A stretch of DNA of 64,000 bases from assembly GCA_023436245.1 (NCBI GenBank), contig JAEZJZ010000017.1, positions 45,012 through 109,011 of the forward strand, written 5' to 3'. This document shows positions 45,199 through 54,260 of the stretch, one piece after another. The stretch comes from Bacillota bacterium (lineage in GTDB: Bacteria; Bacillota; UBA994; UBA5500). The translations under genes were made by a program, and so were the position numbers. The notes beneath the pieces are model-generated. The model did not search any database. It worked only from the letters and a program-made list of their open reading frames with translations, and was not told where the DNA came from. Positions within the stretch are counted from its first letter, which is position 1, and the number at the start of each line of letters is the position of its first letter.

Positions 45199-45327
45199 AT
45201 GTTTGCCCTGGACCTTGGCTTTGTGCAGGGGGGCTGCGGTCAGCTCAGCTTGGAGGAGCAAGGCGCTTTGTTTGAAGAGTGGGCACTGCAGGTTTTCTTC
45301 GCCTTTTGCAGTCCTCTGGAGGATTGA
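45199..45327 (+). CDS. Short ORF of 42 residues with strong RBS and own terminator
   Basis: An ATG at 45199 follows GGAGGAGGG (45184-45192) with 6-nt spacing. The product, beginning MFALDLGFVQGGCGQ and ending FCSPLED, is acidic, has two cysteines and no clear membrane helix. Its stop is 3 nt before a strong terminator hairpin (45331-45356). Ideal RBS and terminator make this short frame a plausible gene, but no family is recognised. It precedes the LacI-type regulator gene and is separated from it by the hairpin. It might be a leader peptide or small regulator. Confidence 0.55.
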   Translation: MFALDLGFVQGGCGQLSLEEQGALFEEWALQVFFAFCSPLED

Positions 45328-45330
45328 ATC

Positions 45331-45356
45331 AGGAGGCCACCCGAGGGTGGCCTCCT
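45331..45356 (+). terminator. Hairpin after the 42-residue ORF
   Basis: AGGAGGCCACCC (45331-45342) is complementary to GGGTGGCCTCCT (45345-45356), followed by GGCGTTTC. The stem is 11-12 bp with a very small loop. Confidence 0.75.
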
Positions 45357-45442
45357 GGCGTTTCACCGACTTCGCGCCGGCAGGATTTCTGAGCTGGGGC
45401 GACGAAAAGAAGTGCTAGACGAGATTGAAGGGGAGATAGCAG

Positions 45443-46441
45443 ATGCCCACCCTGCGTGCGATCGCCCAACTGGCCGAATGTTCCGTGGCTACCGTTTCAC
45501 GCGTTCTGAACGGTGGGCAGGGCGTGCGCGCTGAAACAAGAGCGAAAGTTCAGCGAGCAGACCTGCGGTTGCGGCAAGCAGAGACAGATGAGTTGATTCA
45601 GGTCGTGGCTGTAATCATCCCGGACTTGAGGAACCCCTATTTCGTGCAACTGGTGCGAGGGATGGAAGATGAGGCGAATCGTCGCGATTCTTTGCTCATG
45701 CTTTGCAATCTCGATCGAAACGTGACCACTGCCGAGCGATGCGTGCGCTTTCTGCAGGATCGCTGCATTGACCGGGTAATCATTGGCGGCGGCGGGGTGA
45801 TCACACCCGCTTTCCAGGATATCTGGGCCACATTGCTGACCCAGGCCAAAGTTGTGACAGTGGGAGATCACGGGTTGAGTTGTCCAGCCGTGCTAGTAGA
45901 CGAAGTGCAGGGAGCCGCCCAGGCTGTAGAGTACCTGGTTGGGTTTGGGCACAGACAGATCGCCATGATCTGCGGGCCAAGCAGTTCGTTGCCGTCGCTC
46001 AATCGCATGGAAGGGTACATGTCCACCCTGTTCAAGTACCAACTTCCGTATATCAGCGATCTGATCATCGAGGGCGACTACACCGCTCACAGCGGTTATC
46101 AGGCGGGGCTAAGGCTGCTCGAGCAGCAGGAACTGCCTACTGCCGTCTTCTGCAGCAATGATCTGATGGCTCACGGCCTGATGCGGGCATTGTCTGAAGC
46201 CGGTCTCAGCGTGCCCGGAGCGATAAGTGTCATCGGCTACGATGGTCTGGAGGCCTTCGCCTATGGCCACCTGCGTCTGACATCGGTTGCAGTGCCGATG
46301 GAGGCGATGGGCCGAGCAGCAGTGCAGTTGCTGCTCGGCGAACAGGCTGCCGCGGACGCTGGCCGAGTGCTGCTGCCGACTGAGTTGCGCCTCGGTGAGA
46401 CGGTTGCGAGCCCCCGCCAGATCGGGGAAGCAGCCAAGTAA
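45443..46441 (+). CDS. LacI family transcriptional regulator with shortened hinge
   Basis: A 332-residue regulator. The helix-turn-helix [26 protein letters not shown] is a clear LacI type, and the periplasmic-binding-protein-like effector domain ([60 protein letters not shown] in parts) is complete. The link between them is unusual: the usual LGYxPN and ARSL hinge helix is missing, leaving [18 protein letters not shown], about six residues short. GGGGAG lies upstream of the ATG. No sugar genes are adjacent; fabZ follows 77 nt later. The effector and operator are unknown. Confidence 0.88.
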   Translation: MPTLRAIAQLAECSVATVSRVLNGGQGVRAETRAKVQRADLRLRQAETDELIQVVAVIIPDLRNPYFVQLVRGMEDEANRRDSLLMLCNLDRNVTTAERCVRFLQDRCIDRVIIGGGGVITPAFQDIWATLLTQAKVVTVGDHGLSCPAVLVDEVQGAAQAVEYLVGFGHRQIAMICGPSSSLPSLNRMEGYMSTLFKYQLPYISDLIIEGDYTAHSGYQAGLRLLEQQELPTAVFCSNDLMAHGLMRALSEAGLSVPGAISVIGYDGLEAFAYGHLRLTSVAVPMEAMGRAAVQLLLGEQAAADAGRVLLPTELRLGETVASPRQIGEAAK

Positions 46442-46518
46442 GCTTGCTTTTTGTTCCCCAATCGGCTATGCTTTGTGTGCACAAGGTTGTGCAAAACATA
46501 TCTGGAGGTGCACAGCAG

Positions 46519-46953
46519 ATGGAAATTGGGGAGATCATGAAAGTGTTGCCGCACCGGTATCCCTTCCTGCTGGTGGACAGAATCAGCGAGCTCGAGCCCG
46601 GGAAGGCAGCTCGCGGCCTGAAAAACGTGACCATGAACGAGCCCTTCTTCGCTGGCCACTTTCCGGGGTTGCCGGTGATGCCGGGAGTTCTGATCGTAGA
46701 GGCTCTAGCACAGGTGGGCGCAGTAGCGATGCTCAGTCTGCCCGAAAATCAAGGCAAGATTGGCCTTTTCGCCGGCATTGACAAACTGCGTTTTCGCCGT
46801 CAAGTGGTCCCGGGTGATCAACTGCAGCTGGCCGTGGAGATCACCTACCAGAGGGGCCCGATTGGCAAAGGCAAGGCGGTAGCAACCGTAGATGGCCAGG
46901 TGGCAGCCGAGGGAGAGTTGATGTTCGCTATCGGTGAGCGACCACAGGAGTAG
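46519..46953 (+). CDS. fabZ: 3-hydroxyacyl-[acyl-carrier-protein] dehydratase FabZ
   Basis: A 144-residue hotdog-fold enzyme that dehydrates 3-hydroxyacyl-ACP in fatty acid elongation. The family signature [17 protein letters not shown] and the active-site histidine in [26 protein letters not shown] are complete, with the glutamate on the following helix. The ATG at 46519 has TGGAGGTG (46502-46509) upstream; a longer frame to 46444 is not needed. Other fab genes are not in the window. The gene ends ahead of a hairpin facing the SASP gene. Confidence 0.96.
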   Translation: MEIGEIMKVLPHRYPFLLVDRISELEPGKAARGLKNVTMNEPFFAGHFPGLPVMPGVLIVEALAQVGAVAMLSLPENQGKIGLFAGIDKLRFRRQVVPGDQLQLAVEITYQRGPIGKGKAVATVDGQVAAEGELMFAIGERPQE

Positions 46954-47015
46954 AAGTACGCAAGAGATTTTCCAGTACTCGCATATCTGATCTCTTTTTG
47001 GGCACAAGAAGGAAG

Positions 47016-47038
47016 AGAGCGGACGTGAAGTCCGCTCT
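47016..47038. terminator. Hairpin between fabZ and the SASP gene
   Basis: AGAGCGGAC (47016-47024), loop GTGAA approximately, GTCCGCTCT (47030-47038). It lies between convergent genes and is likely to stop the SASP transcript and perhaps also fabZ read-through; no strong U-run. Confidence 0.65.
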
Positions 47039-47056
47039 GTGGGTGAAGCGAGTCAG

Positions 47057-47281
47057 TTAGCCTTGGGTACGACTGGACAGTGCCTGCTCAGCCATGGCGA
47101 TCATCTTGCGGACCATGTGACCACCGATAGCGCCGGTGTCACGAGTCGTCATTGTGCCCCAATAACCGTCAGCAGGAGTCTGGATTCCCAGCTCGTTGGC
47201 CACTTCATACTTGAACTGGTCGAGGGCCTTTGATGCGTTGGGAACAACCGGGGTGTTGCTGGAGTTGCTGCCGAGTGCCAT
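47057..47281 (-). CDS. Alpha/beta-type small acid-soluble spore protein
   Basis: A 74-residue protein with the SASP signature: ALDQFKYEVANELGI, DGYWGTMTTRDTGAIGGHMVRKMIAMAE (core GAIGGHMVRKMI). These proteins coat and protect DNA in the dormant spore and are degraded by the GPR protease at germination; the usual GPR site region lies around FKYEVANE. AAGGAGG lies 10 nt before the ATG on the minus strand. The gene is the clearest sign that the organism forms endospores. It is a single-gene unit, as is usual for ssp genes. Confidence 0.96.
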   Translation of the reverse strand: MALGSNSSNTPVVPNASKALDQFKYEVANELGIQTPADGYWGTMTTRDTGAIGGHMVRKMIAMAEQALSSRTQG

Positions 47282-47310
47282 CTTGATATCACCTCCTTGT
47301 TGTTACTACC

Positions 47311-47342
47311 TAAAGTATTTGTTGAAAGCCGAGAACGAATAC
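47311..47342 (-). promoter_or_regulatory. Candidate sigma-G-like promoter of the SASP gene
   Basis: On the minus strand GTATT (47342-47338) and AAATACT (47320-47314) are separated by 17 nt, ahead of the SASP ribosome binding site. The spacing and AT-rich hexamers loosely fit forespore (sigma-G) promoters. The match is imperfect. Confidence 0.3.
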
Positions 47343-47391
47343 TGTCAGTGTTTGGCGACGACGGGAGGTAACGGCAGCCGTTTCCCCCACG

Positions 47392-47434
47392 AGAGGAAGA
47401 GCCCGGTCTTTAGGCCAGGCTCTTCCTCTTTTTA
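47392..47434. terminator. Hairpin at the 3' end of the CNNM/CorC-type gene
   Basis: AGAGGAAGAGCC (47392-47403) pairs with GGCTCTTCCTCT (47418-47429), followed on the plus strand by TTTTT. It abuts the minus-strand gene stop at 47432, so it could terminate that gene from one side; the U-run is on the plus-strand side. Confidence 0.7.
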
Positions 47435-48682
47435 CTGCTTCACGCTCACCTTGACTCGCTCAATGCTGCGGCGATCCATCTTGTCAACCGCCAGCATGAC
47501 GCGCCCGACAGTCACCGATTCCCCAGCCTTGGGGATTCGGCCCAGTAAGTCATAGATCAGTCCCCCGATGGTTTCAGCTCGATCTAGCGGCAGCTTGGCA
47601 TTCAGCTCTGCATTCACTTCCTCAACCGTGAGACGAGCATCGAAGAAGGCAGTGAACTCATCGAGCATCTCCACCGGAGGATCCTCCACATCATACTCAT
47701 CAACTATCTCGCCAACAATTTCCTCAATCAAATCCTCAATGGTGACCAAGCCGGCGGTGCCGCCATACTCATCGATGATAATCGCCATGTAAACCCGATG
47801 CTTCTGCAGTTCACGCAGGACTAGACCGCTGTGTTTCGTCTCAAGCACGTAGATGGTCGGGCGGAGCAGTTGCAGCAAGTCAAAGCATTGGCGCTCCTCA
47901 TCTGACAGCGCGCAGACGTCCTTCACGTGCAACAAGCCGATGATGTTGTCGATCTCGCCATCGTAGACCGGCAAACGGGAGTATCCTTCTCTCCGAATGA
48001 CGCTGATCAGTTCTTCATAGCTAATGTTGGACTCGATGGCGGTAACTGCCGTGCGCGGAACCATCACGTTGCGTACCGGGGTGTCTGTCAGCTCCAGGAC
48101 GCTGTGGATCATGCGGCTCTCCGCACCTTCAATCACGCCGAGTTCTTCTCCGACATTGACTAGGGTGCGTATCTCCTCTTCCGTGACATCATCGTCTAGG
48201 CGGGCAGAGGTGCCTAGTAGCCTGACCAACGAGCCTGAAATCAGGGTCAAAAGCCAAACAAGCGGGCTCATGACGCGCATCAGCCAGCGAATCGGCTGCG
48301 CCACCCTGTATGAAACTGCTTCTGGGTTATGAGCTGCAATACTCTTCGGGGCAATCTCACCGAAGACCAGGATCACCAACGTCAGTACCAAGGTGGCAAT
48401 GGTGATCGCCTGTCCCGGGCCCACCAGCTGAATGATCAGGGCAGTGAACAGGGCAGAGGCAGCGATGTTGGCGATGTTGTTGCCGACCAGAATGGTTGCC
48501 AACAGCCGCTGCGGCCGTGACTTGAGCTCTTCCACCAGCCTGGCTCGTTGATTTCCGTTTTCTACCAAAGTGCGCAGTCGAATACGGCTGACTCCAGTGA
48601 GCGCAGTCTCGGCGGCAGAAAAGAACGCCGAACCAGCGATCAGGGCTACCAGGATAACCCACTGCCAAAAGGCTGCCTGCAT
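47432..48682 (-). CDS. Hemolysin C / CNNM-CorC family protein with CBS pair
   Basis: A 416-residue membrane protein. The N-terminal DUF21/CNNM domain has about four hydrophobic helices (WVILVALIAGSAFFSAAETALTGVSR, VGNNIANIAASALFTALIIQL in parts). Two CBS domains follow (VMVPRTAVTAIESNISYEELISV, HRVYMAIIIDEYGGTAGLVTIEDLIEEIVGEI in pieces) and a CorC/HlyC C-terminal domain ends the protein (ETIGGLIYDLLGRIPKAGESV). Such proteins take part in Mg2+ or other divalent cation efflux. The ATG at 48682 has GAGGGG 9 nt upstream; the frame further upstream is not supported. It is divergent from the ABC permease cluster. Confidence 0.9.
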   Translation of the reverse strand: MQAAFWQWVILVALIAGSAFFSAAETALTGVSRIRLRTLVENGNQRARLVEELKSRPQRLLATILVGNNIANIAASALFTALIIQLVGPGQAITIATLVLTLVILVFGEIAPKSIAAHNPEAVSYRVAQPIRWLMRVMSPLVWLLTLISGSLVRLLGTSARLDDDVTEEEIRTLVNVGEELGVIEGAESRMIHSVLELTDTPVRNVMVPRTAVTAIESNISYEELISVIRREGYSRLPVYDGEIDNIIGLLHVKDVCALSDEERQCFDLLQLLRPTIYVLETKHSGLVLRELQKHRVYMAIIIDEYGGTAGLVTIEDLIEEIVGEIVDEYDVEDPPVEMLDEFTAFFDARLTVEEVNAELNAKLPLDRAETIGGLIYDLLGRIPKAGESVTVGRVMLAVDKMDRRSIERVKVSVKQ

Positions 48683-48926
48683 CTTCTCACCCCTCGCAAC
48701 TTCCCTCTGACTATTGTTTGCCAAAAGCCAGGTCTGAATTCCAGCACACACGCAGGGTGCGGATGGTCGGTTGCGAGAGTTGGGCTGCAAAGAACGCTGC
48801 CGCTCATCTTGGCTCAAATTGGCCGATTCGGCAAGATCGTGCTAGGAAGCGCAGTTTCCTGCATCGCCTTTCGGTAGCTAAGGAGATATCATTTGGCTAA
48901 ACAGGTTAGACATGGAGTGATCAACT

Positions 48927-50534
48927 GTGTTTGTGCGATTGGGCTTACTTAATAGCCTGAAGCAACTCGGTCGCAGTCTACTGGTACTGATCAGCATGGT
49001 CCTGGCGGCAATGAGCCTGACCTCAGCGCTCTCCTTCAGTGAGGGCGAGATGCGGGATAGTCATCAGTTCTATCGTGGGCTGTTGGGCGGCGAGATCCTG
49101 GTCAGTCCGGTGAATTGGACAGGGCGACACCTGACTGAAACGGCTGAACCTGCCATCTATCGTCAGCTGGACGCAAACGGCTTGAGTTGGCTGGAGATGT
49201 TCTACCCAGAGCTCTACGAGCAAGGGTATCTGGCTACCAACAACGCATCGCAGAGTCAGGCGTTCACCGAGCAGGAGATTGCGGAACTGCGGGAGTTCCC
49301 TGGCGTCGCCGAACTGACAATTGTCCCGCAATTGCCGGCTGAGATCACTAGTCTGTGGCTACCGTATGAGCATTACGCATCTTTCAGCCTGATGCAGTTG
49401 CCGCCGGAGCCGATGCTGAAAATAGCAGACGACGAGAAGGGGCTGCAACCATTTTCACTTTCCGCCTATCAGGAAAGCGATGTGCCACTAGTTTGGATCA
49501 CCTACCCATACTTTTGTGATATTCCCCAGCATTTGATGGCGGAAAAACTGGGTACAATTCTGGCCGCACAGATCGCGAGCACTCACTATGATCGCACGCT
49601 CAACGAAGAAGAGATGGCCAAGCTGCGCTGGATGCAGGCTCGCACCCTAGCCATGGAGGAGATGAGGCTGCCTCGTGCCGGAGAACGAGCCGAGCTACTT
49701 CTGCCGTGTATTCGTAAAGACCAAGGTGGCGGGTACGCTCCTGACTACAGCGACCCAATTCGTATTGAGGTGCAAGTTGCCGGGCACGTGGCGATGCCCA
49801 CGCGCAGCCTCACCTGGCCGCATGGCCTCATGATCACGGTCAGCGAGACAGCATACATGCATGCCTCGAATCTTTATGTCACCCCTGAGACCTGGCAGCA
49901 GATTTGGCTTCAGGTCAGTGGGCAGGCAGAGCCGCCTCTCAATAACATCAGCCTCCGGGTCTCTGACCTGAGTGAGTTAGCTCCATTGATGGACTCCCTG
50001 CAAAAGCGCTTTCCGCAGTTCACCTTTGTCGATGTGGAGCAATTCGCTAAGCGCATGGAGCTGACATCGCGTCTGGACTATTTCTACCGCGCACCGAGCT
50101 TCGTCTATAACCCCGCAAGAAGCGCCAGCCTGGCGGTACCAAGAGAGCTGGGTCCCATCACTGGTTTACTCCTCTTTCTGATAGCCGGTATGCTGACCAT
50201 GAGCCGGATGCTCACGGGCACGGCCGCACGTCGCAGCGAAATTGGCATCTTGAAAACGCTTGGCGCCAGACGCCATGACATTGCTGTGATGGCCTTGTCG
50301 GAGGCGGTGGTCAATGCCCTAATCGGCTCGGTGCTCGGGTTCCTGCTTATTCGTCTAGGTGGACTGGCGGTTGAGGTCAGCAATGACGTTCCTTGGAACG
50401 TTATTCTAAACCGCACCCTGCGGGAAGGGGCTTTGGTCGTCACTCTAGCTAGTGGTACGGCATTGCTGTTTGCGCTCGCTCCGGCTATACGCTTGTCCAA
50501 CTTGACAGTGATGGAGGTGCTGAGAGGTGAGTAA
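48927..50534 (+). CDS. ABC transporter permease, FtsX/MacB type (A1)
   Basis: A 535-residue permease. An N-terminal helix (LGRSLLVLISMVLAAMSLTSALS) is followed by a ~370-residue extracellular domain, then three C-terminal FtsX-type membrane helices near ITGLLLFLIAGMLTMSRML, VVNALIGSVLGFLLIRL and LVVTLASGTALLFALAP. The phrase RRSEIGILKTLGARRHDIAVM is the usual FtsX coupling helix. Gene A2 (51994) is a close paralogue: both begin MFVRLGL and share LGGEILV. The GTG start has GGAG 8 nt upstream. The next permease, B1, starts 1 nt after its stop. The substrate is unknown. Confidence 0.88.
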   Translation: MFVRLGLLNSLKQLGRSLLVLISMVLAAMSLTSALSFSEGEMRDSHQFYRGLLGGEILVSPVNWTGRHLTETAEPAIYRQLDANGLSWLEMFYPELYEQGYLATNNASQSQAFTEQEIAELREFPGVAELTIVPQLPAEITSLWLPYEHYASFSLMQLPPEPMLKIADDEKGLQPFSLSAYQESDVPLVWITYPYFCDIPQHLMAEKLGTILAAQIASTHYDRTLNEEEMAKLRWMQARTLAMEEMRLPRAGERAELLLPCIRKDQGGGYAPDYSDPIRIEVQVAGHVAMPTRSLTWPHGLMITVSETAYMHASNLYVTPETWQQIWLQVSGQAEPPLNNISLRVSDLSELAPLMDSLQKRFPQFTFVDVEQFAKRMELTSRLDYFYRAPSFVYNPARSASLAVPRELGPITGLLLFLIAGMLTMSRMLTGTAARRSEIGILKTLGARRHDIAVMALSEAVVNALIGSVLGFLLIRLGGLAVEVSNDVPWNVILNRTLREGALVVTLASGTALLFALAPAIRLSNLTVMEVLRGE

Positions 50535-50535
50535 C

Positions 50536-51888
50536 ATGTTGCGGTTGGTTCTACAGCGATGGAAGGTGGCCGGGAGGATACATCTGGCTGCAGTGATCAT
50601 CTCAGCGGCCGTCTTGACTGGCTGGCTGCTGCTTTGGGGCTATGTAGAGGCGACCGGCCAGGCGGCGGCTGGCAGCGTGATCATCCCGGAGAAGCCGGCA
50701 GATCTCATTCTCAAGGCGCCTGATGGCGCCCGGACATTAGGTGGCACCACGTATGCCACGGAGGTCTATCGTTATGCAGTGTTCAAGGTTGCCACGCCCG
50801 TTGGCAACCTCTCGCTGGGTGCGGTGGCTGATCGCAGTCCCAGCACGTCGTTGCCGCAGCCGCTCGACGAGTCAGTGTGGATCAGCCGCGATCTAGCAGA
50901 ACGCTGGCAGCTGCAGGCAGGGGAGAGCTTCCCACTCCGGCTGCGAGAGGAGTGGAAGTTCCGCTCATTGGATACGAGGATAGGCGGGCTCTTCGATCAT
51001 TCGGCCTTTCTCCCGGATGTGCTGGCGAGTAGCGCGTGGCTGAGAGAGCGGCAGGTCTCGCTACCGGAGGAAGAGTATGTGTTCTTCAACCGCGCCTATA
51101 GCAGTGAGGCCAACGCTGATCACCATCACCCATACTGGCTCAAGCAGTTGCCAGGCAACGTCACCATGGTCAGTGGGAGTGATCTCGTCAATGCTGCCCG
51201 TCAGATCGCGAGCGACACCCTACGCAGTGGAGGGTCCGTGGTTGTCATGCTCTGGTTCTTTCTGATACTGGGAGTTGGCACTTTTTCGTTGCTTAGCTAC
51301 CTTGATGGCAGGCGCGAACTGGCCGTGCTGAAGAGCCTAGGGTTGCGGCCGGGCGAAGCCTGGAGTCTCTTCTACTTGGAAAGTCTGATTACGGCCGTAA
51401 TCAGCTGGCTCCTGGGTGTTGGTGCCAGCAACCTGCTTGCCGGCCATCTCGGTGTCCCAGTTCAGATCAACGCAGGCATCTACGGGCGCAGTCTGCTCTG
51501 GCTGCTCGCGGCGGTAACCGCAGCGACCGCCATACCTTGCCTGCTGGGTCAGAGGGCAGGCGCGATCGATCTGATGTTCAATCGTCCGGTGCCACTGTTC
51601 AGCAGCAAGGTGAGCGCGCTGACGCGTCATTACCCGGCGCTGGAGGCCTGGCTGCAGGCTGGGTACAGATGCATCAAGTTGTCCAATCCAGACGGCTGTT
51701 TTCCGGGTATCTGCTTGCGGCAGTCCGGTGACAGGGTCAAGCGGGGAGAGACCGTCGCCTGGGAGAGTTACGCTTTTGGCTTGGCGGAGAGGCATTATCT
51801 GGCTCCCTGCAACGGCATAGTCGAGCGCTGCGACTTGAAGCAGGGTCTGGTTGTGATTTCGGAACAGCAGGTTGTCCTCACCAATTGA
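50536..51888 (+). CDS. ABC transporter permease with C-terminal barrel-sandwich-like domain (B1)
   Basis: A 450-residue permease. After an N-terminal helix and ~200-residue extracellular region come helices near VVMLWFFLILGVGTFSLLSYLDGRRELAVLKSLGLRPGEAW (FtsX-type LDGRRELAVLKSLGLR) and two more. The last ~85 residues are cytoplasmic by topology and read like a barrel-sandwich hybrid (biotinyl/HlyD/RnfC-like): GDRVKRGETVAW, then HYLAPCNGIVERCDLKQGLVVI. No lipoyl or biotin lysine motif (MKM/DK) is present. The same tail ends B2 (55580). The ATG at 50536 follows the A1 stop by 1 nt. Confidence 0.85.
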   Translation: MLRLVLQRWKVAGRIHLAAVIISAAVLTGWLLLWGYVEATGQAAAGSVIIPEKPADLILKAPDGARTLGGTTYATEVYRYAVFKVATPVGNLSLGAVADRSPSTSLPQPLDESVWISRDLAERWQLQAGESFPLRLREEWKFRSLDTRIGGLFDHSAFLPDVLASSAWLRERQVSLPEEEYVFFNRAYSSEANADHHHPYWLKQLPGNVTMVSGSDLVNAARQIASDTLRSGGSVVVMLWFFLILGVGTFSLLSYLDGRRELAVLKSLGLRPGEAWSLFYLESLITAVISWLLGVGASNLLAGHLGVPVQINAGIYGRSLLWLLAAVTAATAIPCLLGQRAGAIDLMFNRPVPLFSSKVSALTRHYPALEAWLQAGYRCIKLSNPDGCFPGICLRQSGDRVKRGETVAWESYAFGLAERHYLAPCNGIVERCDLKQGLVVISEQQVVLTN

Positions 51889-51993
51889 TCGCCGGATTGT
51901 GCTAATCAAAGCATGATTGTGCCTCGCCACTCCTTGCAGTGATCACTAGAATGAGAATGACGAGGCGATTACCGATGCGAAGGAGGAACGCTG

Positions 51994-53589
51994 ATGTTTG
52001 TGCGCCTAGGGCTGACGAACAGCCTGCGGCAACTGGGGAGAAGCCTGCTGGTGCTACTGGCCATGACCTTGAGCGCCATGAGCTTGACCTCGGCCCTCTC
52101 CTACAGCCAGATCAATACCAAGAATAGCTATCCGTTCTACCGCCAACTGCTGGGAGGTGAAATACTGGTGGCTCCGATCAGATGGGCCGGCCAGCAGGCG
52201 AAGGACATCACCGCCGGCACCGCTCTCCAGCCGATTCGGTTGCCAAAGACAGGTCTCTCCTGGCTGGAGAGATATTACCCGCAGTTGTATGCGGACGGGT
52301 TCCTCGGGACGGCAGATAGTCGGACATCCCAAGTGATTCCGGAGGAGACAATCCAGCATTTGGCGTCGGAGCCTGGCATCAGCGGTTATGGCTTGCAGTA
52401 TCAGTTCCCGGCCAGTCTGACCAACGCCACCCATGGCACGGAGAAGTACACGCGGGTGACCGTGCAGCCATTACCGGACCCAGAGCGGCTGGCCAAGCTG
52501 CTCAACCGGGATATCACTCCCTTGCTGCCCTACTTGGAGGGTGACCAGCCTTTTGCTGTCGTCAACTCGCACCTGCTGATCGAGGACGGCGAAATCGCGC
52601 TCATCGCAGGGACGATACCGGATGAACTGGTGACCAGCCTGGACGAAGAGGTGCGTCCGACCCCGGAGCAAATCTACGAGCGCAAGGAGCGGCTCGCCCT
52701 ACGGAAGGCCCTGGAGGGTCGAGAATTGCCGGATGAGTGGGAGGTGGCGCGCCTATCCATCCCCACGCTCGCTCCGCTTCCGGACGGCAGTTATCTACCC
52801 AACTATGCTCAAGCTTTTCAGGTGGATATCCCCGTGTTCAGCCAAGTCTCCATTCCGACCAGGACGATCTACTACACGAATGAGATGGGCGGTACAGTGT
52901 CGGAAACTGCCTATCTACATGGCGGTTACGTCTGGCTACCGCAGAAGCTTTGGCAGAGCTTGTGGCAGCGAGCAGCGCAAGGCGGAGACCCGGCCAGCGG
53001 CAATCTGGTCCTGCGTATCGAAAACATGGACGACTTGGAGCAAACCGTGGCGCGCCTGCAGTCAGACTACCCACAGCTCACCTTCGTCAGCGTGGCTGAC
53101 TTCGCCTATCGCATGGAGCACGGCGCCATCATCGATCGTTTCTACAACGTGCCCAAGGGCCTCTATCAGGCAGGCGAGACCAGACTGGCCGTTCCCGTCA
53201 AGCTGGGAAAAGTGATGGGTCTGCTCTTCTATCTGATTGCCGGAATGCTGATCGCCAGCCGCATGCTCACCGGGGCGGCCGCTCGTCGTTCGGAAATTGG
53301 CATCCTCAAGGCGTTAGGGGCACGCAAACGCGATATTGCGGCTATGGTGCTCACCGAGTCCTTGTTGGTTACCCTGATCGGCGCCAGTGCTGGGTTTTTG
53401 CTGGTGCGCATGGGAGGAGTGATCGTGGAACTGGGAAATCGGGTTGCCCTTCAAACGGTTTTCGTGAGAACCGCCAGCGAGTTCGGCTTGGTTGTCGGTG
53501 CAGCCTGCCTGGTCAGCCTGCTGTTTGGCTTGCTGCCGGCTATTCGGATGTCAAATCTAACAGTGATGGGAGTGTTGCGCGGTGAATGA
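51994..53589 (+). CDS. ABC transporter permease, FtsX/MacB type (A2)
   Basis: A 531-residue paralogue of A1. The N-terminal helix (LGRSLLVLLAMTLSAMSLTSALS) and LLGGEILVAPIRWAG match A1 almost word for word, and the C-terminal FtsX block (RRSEIGILKALGARKRDIAAMVLTE) is the same. The ~370-residue extracellular domain is more divergent. GAAGGAGG lies 7 nt before the ATG. The ATPase gene starts inside its last 8 nt. The 105-nt gap from B1 could hold a separate promoter. Confidence 0.88.
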   Translation: MFVRLGLTNSLRQLGRSLLVLLAMTLSAMSLTSALSYSQINTKNSYPFYRQLLGGEILVAPIRWAGQQAKDITAGTALQPIRLPKTGLSWLERYYPQLYADGFLGTADSRTSQVIPEETIQHLASEPGISGYGLQYQFPASLTNATHGTEKYTRVTVQPLPDPERLAKLLNRDITPLLPYLEGDQPFAVVNSHLLIEDGEIALIAGTIPDELVTSLDEEVRPTPEQIYERKERLALRKALEGRELPDEWEVARLSIPTLAPLPDGSYLPNYAQAFQVDIPVFSQVSIPTRTIYYTNEMGGTVSETAYLHGGYVWLPQKLWQSLWQRAAQGGDPASGNLVLRIENMDDLEQTVARLQSDYPQLTFVSVADFAYRMEHGAIIDRFYNVPKGLYQAGETRLAVPVKLGKVMGLLFYLIAGMLIASRMLTGAAARRSEIGILKALGARKRDIAAMVLTESLLVTLIGASAGFLLVRMGGVIVELGNRVALQTVFVRTASEFGLVVGAACLVSLLFGLLPAIRMSNLTVMGVLRGE

Positions 53590-54256
53590 TGTGTTGCTGC
53601 AGACGGTGGGATTGCACAAAGCGTTTCACCTTGGGGAGACAATCTATGCCGTCAATGATGTCAACTTGGCGATTGTACGAGGTAGCTTGAACATTATCGT
53701 TGGTCCCTCCGGCAGCGGCAAGAGCACCCTGCTCAGCCTGCTCGGCGGGCTCGACCGACCGATGAGCGGCGATGTCGTGCTGGAGGAGCAATCCTACAAG
53801 GCCCTCAATGAAGACGGTCTCGCTTTGCTCAGGCGCAAGAAGCTGGGTTACGTCTTTCAGTTTTTCAACCTGATTCCACACCTGACTGCGCTGGAGAATG
53901 TCACGTTGCCCATGCAGTTCATCAAGGTTCCGCGTAAGCAGGCACGCGAGCGGGCGGTTGCCTTGCTGGAAAGGGTTGGGCTGGAGAAGCGGATGCAACA
54001 TCTGCCGCTACAGCTTTCCGGGGGTGAGCAGCAGCGCGTGGCCATCGCCCGTGCCCTGGCCAATCAACCGGCGATGGTGCTGGCAGACGAGCCAACCGGC
54101 AATCTCGATTCCCATACCAGAGACGGCATAGTCGATCTGTTCAAACGCTTGAATGAGGAGGACGGGCAGACCTTCGTGATGATCACGCATGACGAGAATA
54201 TGCTCAGCCACGCCCACCACGTTTTCCACATGCTCGATGGCAAGCTGGTGGGGTAG
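53582..54256 (+). CDS. ABC transporter ATP-binding protein, LolD/MacB type
   Basis: A 224-residue ATPase. The Walker A is GPSGSGKSTLL, the Q-loop region GYVFQFFNLIPHLTALENV, the signature LSGGEQQRVAIARAL, Walker B MVLADEPTGNLDS, and the H-loop histidine in VMITHDE. This pattern is that of MacB/LolD/FtsE-type mechanotransmission transporters, which partner FtsX-type permeases. The GTG start overlaps the A2 stop by 8 nt. It is the only ATPase in the five-gene cluster and so may serve both permease pairs. Confidence 0.93.
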   Translation: MNDVLLQTVGLHKAFHLGETIYAVNDVNLAIVRGSLNIIVGPSGSGKSTLLSLLGGLDRPMSGDVVLEEQSYKALNEDGLALLRRKKLGYVFQFFNLIPHLTALENVTLPMQFIKVPRKQARERAVALLERVGLEKRMQHLPLQLSGGEQQRVAIARALANQPAMVLADEPTGNLDSHTRDGIVDLFKRLNEEDGQTFVMITHDENMLSHAHHVFHMLDGKLVG

Positions 54257-54260
54257 ATCG

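Noticed and set aside
45100..45366. Minus-strand 88-residue frame
   Set aside because: Opposite the 42-residue candidate with better RBS; spans its terminator.
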